This document shows, piece after piece, positions 13,624-21,799 of a stretch of DNA of 35,767 nt. The stretch's first letter is position 1. Every line of letters begins with the position of its first letter. The position numbers and the translations under genes were made by a program. The stretch is from CAZGAH01 sp964523295 (GTDB lineage: Bacteria; Desulfobacterota; Desulfovibrionia; Desulfovibrionales; Desulfovibrionaceae): NCBI GenBank assembly GCA_964523295.1, contig CAZGAH010000043.1, positions 1-35,767 of the forward strand, given 5' to 3'. Under the pieces are notes generated by a model. It saw nothing but the letters and a program-made list of their open reading frames with translations. It searched no databases and was not told the DNA's origin.

Positions 13624-16197
13624 ATGTATCACGATCTCTTCTCGATAATTGACTCGTTTTCTGCACCGGACAGAATACTGCTGGCTACGGTTGTCGTCAT
13701 TCCGGTCCTGTTGCTGGTGTTTGCCCGTCTGAAAACAGTCCGGCGTCGGTTGAGCACGCGGCTGATTCTGGCTTTTCTGATTGTCGCTTTGACCCCGGTG
13801 CTCATCGTGATCGGCATGGATCAACGCGCCATGCTCCGGGCCCTGAATCACAGCACCCGGCAGGCGCTCTATGGCGCGGCCTCCAGCGTGTCAGCCGCCA
13901 TCGACAACCGGCTTTCCGCCTTGAAGGACACGGTCCGGACCGAGTCCCTGATCCCGGATTTTGCCGCCTATCTGACCATGAGGCCCGAGCAACGGGCCGA
14001 TCCCGCCGTGCAGGCCGAAATCACCAGCCTGCTTCAATCGCTCAAACGGCGCGATCCCGTGACTATCACCTCCTATGCCCTGCTCGACGTCAAGGGGTGG
14101 GACCTGGCGGATACCAATGGCCTGGAAATCGGCACGAACAAGGCGGACCGCGATTATTTTACCATCCCCTTGAATATTGGCCTGCCCTATGTGTCCAACG
14201 TTTTCTTTTCCCCGGCAACGAATGCCGCTTCGATCGTCTTTTCCAGCCCCGTACGCGACGCCAACGGACGAATGCTGGGTATCTTGCGTACGCGCTATGA
14301 CGCGTCGATCATCAGCAACATCATTTTTCAGCAGACCGGGCTGTTGGGTGAAACCTCGTTCCCCGTGCTCCTGGATGAAAATTTGCTGCGTCTGGCCGAC
14401 GGCTCGCAACCCGGCAGCCTGCCCTCCCTGGCAGGACCGATCGATACGTTGTTGCAGGAACGGCTGCTGCAGGAGCGCCGGCTACCCAATCCGCCATCGG
14501 CGCCATCGTATTCGACAGCCTTTGCGCAGGCGCTGACCCGAACGTCCGGGGAACCCTTTTTCCAGGCTACTGTTCACGGGGAAGGATCGCCGCTCATGTC
14601 CGTCGCGGCGATCCGGCTCAAGACCCAGCCCTGGTTTCTCGTCTACGCGCAACCGGTTTCCGAATACCTGTCCGTGGCCAACGCGCAGCTTCGCAACGCC
14701 CTGTCCTTGCTGCTCGCCACCACGCTCGTTGTCGTGCTCTGGGCCGTGCTCCTGGCCCGGCGCATAGCCGGACCCATTGTCCGGCTTACCGAGGCGACGC
14801 GTAAGGTCGCCTCGGGCAAGCTGGATCATGTCGCCGTGGTCGAGTCCATCGACGAAACCAGCGCTCTCGCCCGGACATTCAACGACATGACCGGCCGGCT
14901 GCGGGACACCCTGGCCCGTCAGGAGCTGACCATCCGGAATCTCGAAGAGACCCGGTCGGCCCTGGAACGCAGCGAGACTAATTACCGGACCATCTTTACC
15001 AAGGCGACAGAGGGGATTTTCCAGTGCAGCCTCTCCGGACAGTTACTGACGGCCAATCCCGCCCTGGCCAAACTGCTCGGTTACGAGAACCCCGAGGACC
15101 TGCTTGCGGAATCCAAGGCCGACTTCATGGCCTTTTTTACCGAACCCGACGACTTCCGGCTGCTGCTCCAGCGTACGAGCACGGAGAACACCCTCACCAA
15201 TTACGAACTGCGACTCGTACGGCGCGATCGCCAGTACCTCTGGACGACGTTCAACGTGCATATCGTCCGGCAGATCGGGAAGCCTGACTATCTGGAAGGC
15301 ACGGTCACGGATATCACCCTGCGCAAACGCGCTGAGCGACGGCTGGGTATCCTGAACAAACATCTGGAAGAGGCGGTCAGGGAGAGAACGAAAAAACTGG
15401 CGCAGAAAGCCACCGAACTCGAAGAGGCCAACGCCAGGCTGCAGCAGCTCGATGCCATGAAGTCAGCCTTTCTGTCTTCCGTATCGCATGAGTTGCGTAC
15501 GCCGCTGACGGCGGTGCTGGGCTTCGCCAAGCTCATCAACAAGGATTTTGTTCATGTTTTCGCCAATAAGACAAGCAACGAGCAGGAAGAGCGCCTGGCC
15601 AGACGCATCGAGGCCAATCTGCGGATCATCGCCACCGAGGGCGAGCGGCTCAGCCGGCTCATCAATGATCTGCTCGACCTGTCCAAAATCGAGACGGACC
15701 ACATCGTATGGCACAATAAAGAAGTCGACCCGGCGCAGCTTGCGGATCAGGCCCTGGCCATCGTTGCCAGTCAGTTCGCCCTCAATCCCGACCTGAAACT
15801 GGAAACCGAAATCGACCGGACTCTGCCCTGGCTGTTCGTCGACCCGGACCGCATCATCCAGGTTCTGCTCAACCTGCTCGGCAATGCGTGTAAATTTACG
15901 ATCAAGGGCGTCATCAAACTCCAGGTCGAGGGCTCCGAAAGCCACGTTCACTTCATTATCAGCGATAGCGGAATCGGCATCCCCTCGACGGAGCTTGAGA
16001 CCATCTTCGACAAATTCCATCAGGTGAACCAAAGCGATCAGTACATGACAAAACCGGAGGGCACGGGACTTGGCCTGGCCATCTGCCGGGAAATTGTGGA
16101 GCACTACCGGGGAAGGATTTTTGTCGAATCCACCCTGGGCGCAGGCAGCAGTTTCCATGTGCTGTTGCCGATTCCGCGTACCCAGACCCTCGAGTAG
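13624..16197 (+). CDS. Sensor histidine kinase (periplasmic Cache-like, HAMP, PAS, HisKA, HATPase)
   Basis: 857 residues. Transmembrane helices at about 17-36 and 46-65; a large periplasmic region (about 70-355) of double-Cache type ('ALLDVKGWDLADTNGLEIGTNKADRDYFTIPLNIGLPYVSNVFFSPATNAASIVFSSPV'); a helix at about 357-378; HAMP (379-432); and PAS (about 446-570). A coiled coil then leads to HisKA with phospho-acceptor His622 in 'FLSSVSHELRTPLTAVLG'. The ATPase domain has N box 'NLLGNACKFT', G1 'DSGIGIP' and G2 'GTGLGLAI'. There is no receiver domain, and no response regulator gene is adjacent. The gene starts 168 bases after the binding-protein gene, which suggests a binding-protein/kinase sensing pair. 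Confidence 0.92.
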   Translation: MYHDLFSIIDSFSAPDRILLATVVVIPVLLLVFARLKTVRRRLSTRLILAFLIVALTPVLIVIGMDQRAMLRALNHSTRQALYGAASSVSAAIDNRLSALKDTVRTESLIPDFAAYLTMRPEQRADPAVQAEITSLLQSLKRRDPVTITSYALLDVKGWDLADTNGLEIGTNKADRDYFTIPLNIGLPYVSNVFFSPATNAASIVFSSPVRDANGRMLGILRTRYDASIISNIIFQQTGLLGETSFPVLLDENLLRLADGSQPGSLPSLAGPIDTLLQERLLQERRLPNPPSAPSYSTAFAQALTRTSGEPFFQATVHGEGSPLMSVAAIRLKTQPWFLVYAQPVSEYLSVANAQLRNALSLLLATTLVVVLWAVLLARRIAGPIVRLTEATRKVASGKLDHVAVVESIDETSALARTFNDMTGRLRDTLARQELTIRNLEETRSALERSETNYRTIFTKATEGIFQCSLSGQLLTANPALAKLLGYENPEDLLAESKADFMAFFTEPDDFRLLLQRTSTENTLTNYELRLVRRDRQYLWTTFNVHIVRQIGKPDYLEGTVTDITLRKRAERRLGILNKHLEEAVRERTKKLAQKATELEEANARLQQLDAMKSAFLSSVSHELRTPLTAVLGFAKLINKDFVHVFANKTSNEQEERLARRIEANLRIIATEGERLSRLINDLLDLSKIETDHIVWHNKEVDPAQLADQALAIVASQFALNPDLKLETEIDRTLPWLFVDPDRIIQVLLNLLGNACKFTIKGVIKLQVEGSESHVHFIISDSGIGIPSTELETIFDKFHQVNQSDQYMTKPEGTGLGLAICREIVEHYRGRIFVESTLGAGSSFHVLLPIPRTQTLE

Positions 16198-16252
16198 TAT
16201 ACCCGACTCTCCGCACCCCCGCGCACGCTGGCTGCACTGCGCCGGCGGATGG

Positions 16253-17149
16253 TCAGTCCGGATTGCTGCACGCCTCGCGCGTCGGCGCTACGAGCACGCG
16301 ACTGCCCGGGATCGAACCTTCCAGCTTCGTACACATCCGGTCGATGACGTCCTGCACCTCGCCCATCTTCTTGTCTGGGTGAAATTCCAGAAAAATTTCG
16401 ATGTAGATGTCCTTGCCCGAGCGACGGGAGCGTACGCCGTGGAAGGCCTTGTAGGCGTCGAAACAGGTGGCCAGCTCCTGGATGATGCGCAGCTGCAGCG
16501 ACTCCTCCAGCGTCTTGTCCAGCAGGTCGTGCAACGACTCCCGGCCGACGGCAAAAATCGAATACATGATAAACCCGGCGATAACGAACGAACTCAAGGG
16601 GTCGATATACGCCGCCCAGTCGTAATTCCCGGCAGCCAGACTGGTAACGAGCGCAACGAGCACGATGCCGTCGGCAAAGGCCTTGGCTCTGAACAGGCGC
16701 CACTGCGATTCCATGATCGGAGAGCGCTCCTTGCGTGCAATGCGCCTGTTCTTCATCCACAGAAAGGTGTTGACGCACACGCCGGCAAGCATCAGCAACG
16801 CACCCAGTCCCGCCCCCTCGGCATGGACGTGCTCAGGGTGCAATATCCGGTTGAAGCCCAGGAGCAGCACGATGCTGAGCGACACGAACATGAATCCGGC
16901 CACACAGATGCTGTTGATGTTTTCCAGCTTCCCGAGCCCGTAATCGTAGTGGGCAGTCCGGCCGCTGGCAATGCGACGGATGGTCAGCCAGGCGAAAAAC
17001 GTCGCCAGGAGTTCACTGCTGCATTTGAGCACGTCGGCGTACAGAATAACGGAATTGGCCATGACCGCGGCCGCGATGTCCGGTACGATGAGCAGCAGAT
17101 CGATGAGCAGACTGTGTCGGATTGAACGCTCTTTTTCGTGGTGGAGCAT
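16253..17149 (-). CDS. Cation diffusion facilitator (CDF) family efflux protein
   Basis: 298 residues, starting MLHHEKERSIRHSLLIDLLLIVPDIAAAVMANSVILYADVLKC, with GGAGG 7 bases upstream of ATG 17149. Hydrophobic helices fill about 12-200, and the C-terminal cytosolic domain ('VRSRRSGKDIYIEIFLEFHPDKKMGEVQDVIDRM') matches the ferredoxin-like CDF tail. Typical metal-site residues are only partly kept: helix II carries 'ANSVILYADVLK', where classical CDFs have HxxxD, and helix V 'AKAFADGIV' has one Asp. Substrate metal is therefore unclear; divergent CDFs often carry Mn, Fe or Ni. It converges with the kinase gene. Confidence 0.85.
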   Translation of the reverse strand: MLHHEKERSIRHSLLIDLLLIVPDIAAAVMANSVILYADVLKCSSELLATFFAWLTIRRIASGRTAHYDYGLGKLENINSICVAGFMFVSLSIVLLLGFNRILHPEHVHAEGAGLGALLMLAGVCVNTFLWMKNRRIARKERSPIMESQWRLFRAKAFADGIVLVALVTSLAAGNYDWAAYIDPLSSFVIAGFIMYSIFAVGRESLHDLLDKTLEESLQLRIIQELATCFDAYKAFHGVRSRRSGKDIYIEIFLEFHPDKKMGEVQDVIDRMCTKLEGSIPGSRVLVAPTREACSNPD

Positions 17150-17423
17150 ACCAGCGCCTCCGTGCCGCCTGGACCGCGAACGGGTGAATGATCGTCCCAT
17201 CGGTTCGCGTCGGCGTCGGTGGGGCGGAGTGGACTGCCAGCGCCCCCTGCGGAGACCGTGGCCGTCCTCTTGTCGGCAACTCGTGTAACAGATCGTTTTC
17301 GGGAGGTGAAGAGGGCTGAAATAAACATCGCACCCGGGGCAGGCGGCAAGCCGGGGGGAGGCGTTCTTCAGAAGCGTACGCGAAAAAAATGTCTCTCTAC
17401 GCCGTCGGCGAAGCCTATTCGCC
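17150..17423. other. Intergenic region, nothing identified
   Basis: Between the leftward CDF gene start and the leftward nifA end. A short GGCGAA/TTCGCC stem follows nifA on the minus strand, but its T run lies too far off for a standard terminator. Confidence 0.4.
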
Positions 17424-18989
17424 TCAACGCTTCGCGCCGCGCAAGGCCGCCCGTTCCGCGGCGATCAGGCCTTCCAGATGGAATTTGCGTACCTTGTACC
17501 CAATTTGTCTGTCGGTCAGTCCCAGCTCACGGGCAGCTTTATACCGAATCCAGTCGTTACGGCGGAGCGCGGAGAGGATTTCGGTTTTTTCGATTTCCTT
17601 GAGCGATGCGCCGCACGACGCTGTACGCACGTGTACGTCGTTCAGCGCGGCAGAGCCTTTGGAAACCACCGATTTGAGCAACTTTTCGTCTATTCTGTCC
17701 GCCTCGGCCATGATCACCAGCCGCTCGACCATGTTTTCCATCTCACGCACGTTGCCCGGCCAGTCGTAGCGCGTCAGGAATTCCAGGGCCTCGCCCGTGT
17801 AAGAGAGCGTCCGGCCGTAATCGTGTGCGACCTTCTCCAGGAAATGGTTCAGGAGAATCGGGATGTCCTCGCGCCGGTTACGCAGCGGCGGCGTCACGAT
17901 GGGAAAAACATTGAGCCGGTAATAGAGATCCTGTCGAAAACCGCCGTTCTCGGCCAGAAGGGCCAGGTTTTTATTCGTCGCCGCGATGATGCGCACGTCG
18001 ACTTTGTGCGTGCGATTACCCCCCACGCGCTCGAATTCCTTTTCCTGCAGCACGCGCAACAGCTTTGCCTGCGTGCCGGCAGGCAACTCGCCGATTTCGT
18101 CAAGAAAAATCGACCCTTGGTGCGCATCCTCGAAACGCCCGGTCCTGGCGTCCACCGCGCCCGTGTAGGCGCCTTTCTCGTGGCCGAACAGTTCGGATTC
18201 CAATAAGTTCTCGGGAATCGCCGCGCAGTTGACCTTGACGAACGGATGGCGTTTGCGGCCCGAGAGTTCGTGAATGACGCGCGCGATCAGCGTCTTGCCA
18301 ACGCCCGACTCGCCAAGCAACAGGACCGTAGCACGCGTGGCCGCTACCTTTTCGATCTGCCGCTCGACCTCCTGCATGGCCAGACTGCGACCTACGATAT
18401 ACGGTCCGCGCCGTTCGCGCGTAAGCTGTGAGCGCAGCGTGACGTTCTCGCGTACGAGCGTGGCCTCTCGTTCGCGGATCTTTTCATGCAGACTCAAAAA
18501 CTGGGCGATCAGCGTGGCCACGATCGCCAGAAAATCGAGGTCCTCCTCGAAGCTGACGCTGTCGTCGAAGAGCCGGTCCACATTGAGCACGCCGATCGGG
18601 ACCCCGTGCCGCATAATCGGCGCGCCGATAAACGAAAGACGGTCCTTCTCGAACTTCCGCGCTCCGGTCTTGTCCAGAAACAGCGGCTCGTCGCGGATGT
18701 CGGGCACCACAAACGGACGCGCAGTCTGAAAGACGCGGCCGGTTACCCCCTCGTCCAGTCGATAAACGCCGCGCCTGTGCTCCCGGTCCGTAAGCCCGTA
18801 CGAGGCGACAATAGACAGTCCGCCGCTGGCCTCGTCGGGCAGGATAACCGCCGCGCGCTTCATGCTCAGCCGCTCGGACAAAATCTGTAAAATTCCTGCC
18901 AGCGTGCGCTCCAGATCCAGTGCCTCGTCGATGACCTGGCAAATAGTGGCGATTGCCTGCAACTTGAGCCTGTGGAGATGATCATTCAT
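17424..18989 (-). CDS. nifA: NifA-type sigma-54-dependent transcription activator
   Basis: 521 residues. GAF domain about 20-165; linker; AAA+ domain about 195-430 with Walker A GESGVGKT (226-233), sigma-54-contact loop GAYTGA (273-278) and Walker B IFLDEIGE; C-terminal Fis-type helix-turn-helix ('YKAARELGLTDRQIGYKVRKFHLEG'). The loop is GAYTGA, a Phe-to-Tyr variant of GAFTGA. The cysteine cluster of oxygen-sensing rhizobial NifA is absent (one Cys in the linker). Placement beside nifV and nifH supports NifA. A sigma-54 promoter (19001-19015) ends about 11 bases before this ATG, which rules out the upstream TTG and suggests autoregulation. Stop at 17424. Confidence 0.88.
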   Translation of the reverse strand: MNDHLHRLKLQAIATICQVIDEALDLERTLAGILQILSERLSMKRAAVILPDEASGGLSIVASYGLTDREHRRGVYRLDEGVTGRVFQTARPFVVPDIRDEPLFLDKTGARKFEKDRLSFIGAPIMRHGVPIGVLNVDRLFDDSVSFEEDLDFLAIVATLIAQFLSLHEKIREREATLVRENVTLRSQLTRERRGPYIVGRSLAMQEVERQIEKVAATRATVLLLGESGVGKTLIARVIHELSGRKRHPFVKVNCAAIPENLLESELFGHEKGAYTGAVDARTGRFEDAHQGSIFLDEIGELPAGTQAKLLRVLQEKEFERVGGNRTHKVDVRIIAATNKNLALLAENGGFRQDLYYRLNVFPIVTPPLRNRREDIPILLNHFLEKVAHDYGRTLSYTGEALEFLTRYDWPGNVREMENMVERLVIMAEADRIDEKLLKSVVSKGSAALNDVHVRTASCGASLKEIEKTEILSALRRNDWIRYKAARELGLTDRQIGYKVRKFHLEGLIAAERAALRGAKR

Positions 18990-19000
18990 AAGCGTGCCTA

Positions 19001-19015
19001 GCAAATGTCGTGCCA
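19001..19015 (-). promoter_or_regulatory. Sigma-54 promoter of nifA
   Basis: Minus strand TGGCACGACATTTGC: GG and GC elements with canonical spacing, matching TGGCAC-N5-TTGC exactly. The transcription start would fall near 18990, at or just before the nifA ATG, so the mRNA would be leaderless or translation would start a little downstream. Confidence 0.8.
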
Positions 19016-19110
19016 GCCTATTGTCAATAAAAGCCTTTAATTTCAATGGGTTGTAAGTGGTGTGACGTTTTGCTGTCCGCTTTGTTAGTCTTTTTGTTAA
19101 TTGTTTGTGT

Positions 19111-19131
19111 AAAAAAATAACAAAATTGTTA
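19111..19131 (-). terminator. Weak AT-rich terminator after the nifV operon
   Basis: On the minus strand TAACA-ATTT-TGTTA followed by seven T; the stop codon TAA of the membrane gene is part of the stem. Short stem, so termination may be partial. Confidence 0.45.
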
Positions 19132-19491
19132 CTCTGTGGGGCGCTGGCCCTGTCGCTTTCTTCCGGATGGCCCGGGCGTGGATGTACGCGGGGGCGGACT
19201 CAGGTGCGGCATCGGGTAACGCGCCCTGCGCCGGTTTGCGGCGTACGCGCTGCCGAACATGCCGACAGCCGTGGCGAGTAGTGTCAGGCCGGCCCAATGC
19301 CAGGCAACCGTCAGGGGCAGGCCCAGGCCGAGCAGCAGCAGCGGCCCGGGGCCGGAGAAGAATTCTCCTGGCCGCAACCGGCTTTCTCCGGCGTTTTCCC
19401 CGGTTTCTGGATGGTGCCGTGTTGCCGGGGCGCAGACCTCCAGGGCGTACATGATGCCGAGCGTCAGCGTGACAACGAGCAGAACAGTCAT
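19129..19491 (-). CDS. Small membrane protein in the nifV operon
   Basis: 120 residues with hydrophobic segments at about 2-20 (VLLVVTLTLGIMYALEVCA) and a longer pair at about 45-80 ('GPLLLLGLGLPLTVAWHWAGLTLLATAVGMFG'), then a basic, Pro-rich cytosolic tail. GGAGG lies 7 bases upstream of ATG 19491. It begins 36 bases after nifV on the same strand and is followed by a weak terminator, so the two are co-transcribed. I do not recognise the family; a role in nitrogen fixation is suggested only by position. Confidence 0.6.
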   Translation of the reverse strand: MTVLLVVTLTLGIMYALEVCAPATRHHPETGENAGESRLRPGEFFSGPGPLLLLGLGLPLTVAWHWAGLTLLATAVGMFGSAYAANRRRARYPMPHLSPPPRTSTPGPSGRKRQGQRPTE

Positions 19492-19527
19492 GATGGGTCC
19501 TCCGTGTGTTTCTTCCTGGCGGTTCGC

Positions 19528-20616
19528 TCAGTGTATGGACCTGGCCAGGGCCGAGCGTTCGGCGCTGGTCAGTGGTCGTCCCCTGCTGGTGGACAGGCTT
19601 TTGGCCTCGGCGACACGTCTGGCCAAGTGGTCGGTCTGTGTGGGCGCGTCGAGCAGGGCATTGACGGCGGCCCGGCCGCTTTTTGCGCCCAGGCCGAGTC
19701 GCCGCGCGTTGCCGACGGTCTCCGGCGGGAACGGTTCGAAGAGACGATGGTCTTTGAGCTGAGCGTGGACATGGAGCCCGGCTTCCGTGGCAAAGGCGTC
19801 CGTTCCGACCACCGGGGCGTTTCGTGGCAGGGGGACGCACGCTGCCGTTGCCACGGAGTGGCATAGCGAGGTCAGGCCCTGCGTGCGGTAGTGATCGTCT
19901 TTTCGAAATGCGAGCCAGGCCGCGACCTCTTCTAACCGGGCAATGCCGGCGCGCTCGCCGAGCCCGAGGAGCGCGACGTCGGCATAGTCGGCGCCGGCCG
20001 TGAGCGCTGCCAGCGTGTTGGCCGTGGCCAGGCCGAAATCGTTATGACAGTGGACGCCGAGCGTGCCGGGAAGCTCCGAGCGAAATCGCCGCACGAGCGC
20101 GTCGATTCCGTGCGGGTCGAGGATGCCGACGCTGTCCGAAAGCCTGATGCGTTGCGCGCCGCAGGCGATGGCGCGGCGTCCGAGTTCGAGGCTGAAGCCG
20201 GGGTCCGCCCTTGAGACGTCCTCCAGGCCGACGGAGACGAAGCGGATGCCTGAGGACAGGGCCTGGTTCACCACCTGCTCCAGGCGTACGCAGAGCGCAG
20301 TCCGGCTGAGTCCGAGCCGTTGTTCACGGTGCGCTTCGGAGGCGGGCACGCCGATATTGATACGTTCGGCCCCGTGCGAAGCGACGTACGCGACATCATC
20401 CGCACGGCAGCGGCTCCAGAGGCTGAGCACGGTCGCTCCAGCCGCCGGGCGCGCCCAATCCAGGAACTCCGGCAGTCCGTCCATGCCGGCCCAACCGATT
20501 TCGAGTTCTTCGACCCCGAGTTCGAAGAGTCCCGCGGCAATGCGTTTCCGGTCCTGCACGGAGAAGTATACCCCGTAGGCCTGCGCACCCTCGCGGAGCG
20601 TCGTGTCGATGAGCAT
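19528..20616 (-). CDS. nifV: Homocitrate synthase
   Basis: 362 residues of the DRE-TIM metallolyase superfamily: 'LIDTTLREGAQAYGVYFSVQDRKRIAAGL', with the TTLREG motif, and 'GVHCHNDFGLATANTLAAL' with the HxH metal ligands. A late 'ATEAGLHVHAQLKD' segment is typical of homocitrate/isopropylmalate-type synthases. It should condense acetyl-CoA with 2-oxoglutarate to give homocitrate, the organic ligand of FeMo-cofactor. Start ATG 20616 has GGAGGA 5 bases upstream. It diverges from nifH, with the shared control region between. Isopropylmalate or citramalate synthase is possible from sequence alone, but the context makes NifV the better call. Confidence 0.9.
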   Translation of the reverse strand: MLIDTTLREGAQAYGVYFSVQDRKRIAAGLFELGVEELEIGWAGMDGLPEFLDWARPAAGATVLSLWSRCRADDVAYVASHGAERINIGVPASEAHREQRLGLSRTALCVRLEQVVNQALSSGIRFVSVGLEDVSRADPGFSLELGRRAIACGAQRIRLSDSVGILDPHGIDALVRRFRSELPGTLGVHCHNDFGLATANTLAALTAGADYADVALLGLGERAGIARLEEVAAWLAFRKDDHYRTQGLTSLCHSVATAACVPLPRNAPVVGTDAFATEAGLHVHAQLKDHRLFEPFPPETVGNARRLGLGAKSGRAAVNALLDAPTQTDHLARRVAEAKSLSTSRGRPLTSAERSALARSIH

Positions 20617-20883
20617 GCGTCCTCCCTGGCCGCTCGTGCGGCCTGCCTCGTGGTTGCAGGGTCCGGGCCATGGGGGGCGCCTGGCAGCGTATTGTATGCC
20701 AACAGATTGGTTTTGCAGTTGATTTTTATTCAGAACCTGGCTCGATCCTGGTGTAGCGGGCGGCCATGAATGTACGCAGCGACAGATTGGTAGCCTGCAG
20801 AATCGTAGGTTGAGGGCATAGCGTGAGCCGTGCTTTTAAGAAATATGTATACATTCAGGCGTGTTGGTCAGTTCGGGCACCTT
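20617..20883. promoter_or_regulatory. nifV-nifH divergent control region
   Basis: It contains a repeat, ACAGATTGGT-N2-TGCAG (20702-20718) and ACAGATTGGT-N4-TGCAG (20782-20800), starting exactly 80 bases apart. It also has the palindrome ATGTATACAT (20845-20854) about 30 bases before the nifH -24 box. No perfect NifA site (TGT-N10-ACA) was found, so the repeats are candidate activator sites. Confidence 0.5.
20656..20670 (-). promoter_or_regulatory. Candidate sigma-54 promoter of nifV
   Basis: Minus strand TGGCCCGGACCCTGC keeps the GG/GC doublets at correct spacing, with two departures from TGGCAC-N5-TTGC. It ends 40 bases before the nifV ATG. Confidence 0.5.
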
Positions 20884-20898
20884 TGGCACAGCGTTTGC
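20884..20898 (+). promoter_or_regulatory. Sigma-54 promoter of the nifH operon
   Basis: TGGCACAGCGTTTGC matches TGGCAC-N5-TTGC exactly. Transcription should begin near 20910, giving a leader of about 27 bases before the nifH ATG at 20937. Confidence 0.9.
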
Positions 20899-20936
20899 CT
20901 TAGGAGGGCATCAACACACATCGCCGGGAGGCAGGT

Positions 20937-21767
20937 ATGCGAAAAGTAGCGATTTATGGAAAGGGCGGCATTGGAAAGTCCACGACCACGCAGAACACCG
21001 TGGCCGGGCTGGTAGAGATGGGCCGTAAAGTCATGGTCGTGGGTTGCGACCCCAAGGCCGATTCGACGCGGTTGTTGTTGGGCGGTCTGGCGCAGAAATC
21101 CGTGCTGGATACGCTGCGGGACGAGGGCGAGGACGTGGACCTGAGCGATATTCGCAAGTCCGGGTTCGGCAAGTGCTGGTGCGTGGAGTCGGGAGGTCCC
21201 GAGCCGGGGGTCGGCTGCGCGGGGCGCGGTATCATTACTTCGATCAACATGCTCGAGTCGCTGGGCGCCTATGAGGCCTCGGAAGGTCTGGACTACGCGT
21301 TTTATGACGTGCTCGGGGACGTCGTGTGCGGCGGGTTTGCCATGCCGATCCGCGACGGCAAGGCCGAAGAGATTTACATCGTCTGTTCGGGCGAGATGAT
21401 GGCCATGTATGCGGCCAACAACATCTGCAAGGGCGTCATGAAGTACGCGCAATCCGGTAAGGTGCGCCTGGGCGGTCTGATCTGCAACAGCCGCAATGTG
21501 GACAACGAGAAGGAGATGATCGAGGAGCTTGCGCGTCAGATCGGTACGCAGATGATCTACTTCATGCCGCGGGACAACGTCGTGCAGCGCGCGGAGATCA
21601 ACCGCAAGACGGTCATCGAGTTCGATCCGACCGTTGGGCAGGCCGATCACTACCGGAATCTGGCAAAGGCCATTGACGGAAATACGATGTTCGTCATTCC
21701 CAAGCCGCTGACCATCGACGCGCTGGAAAAGTTGCTGATGGATTTCGGGCTCATGGAAGCTGTTTAG
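20937..21767 (+). CDS. nifH: Nitrogenase iron protein (dinitrogenase reductase)
   Basis: 276 residues. P-loop GKGGIGKST (8-16) for MgATP; Cys94 (GVGCAGRG) and Cys131 (DVVCGGFA) are the ligands of the single [4Fe-4S] cluster bridging the homodimer. Arg97, next to Cys94, is the position modified by DraT in some bacteria; no draT/draG is in the window. It delivers electrons to NifDK with ATP hydrolysis. Ribosome site GGGAGG precedes ATG. First gene of the rightward nif operon, 32 bases before nifI1. Confidence 0.98.
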   Translation: MRKVAIYGKGGIGKSTTTQNTVAGLVEMGRKVMVVGCDPKADSTRLLLGGLAQKSVLDTLRDEGEDVDLSDIRKSGFGKCWCVESGGPEPGVGCAGRGIITSINMLESLGAYEASEGLDYAFYDVLGDVVCGGFAMPIRDGKAEEIYIVCSGEMMAMYAANNICKGVMKYAQSGKVRLGGLICNSRNVDNEKEMIEELARQIGTQMIYFMPRDNVVQRAEINRKTVIEFDPTVGQADHYRNLAKAIDGNTMFVIPKPLTIDALEKLLMDFGLMEAV

Positions 21768-21799
21768 GTCCAACCTCTAAGAGAAATGGAGAGAATGTA

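Noticed and set aside
19021..19046. TTG at 19046 as the start of nifA
   Set aside because: It would place the sigma-54 promoter (19001-19015) inside the coding sequence.
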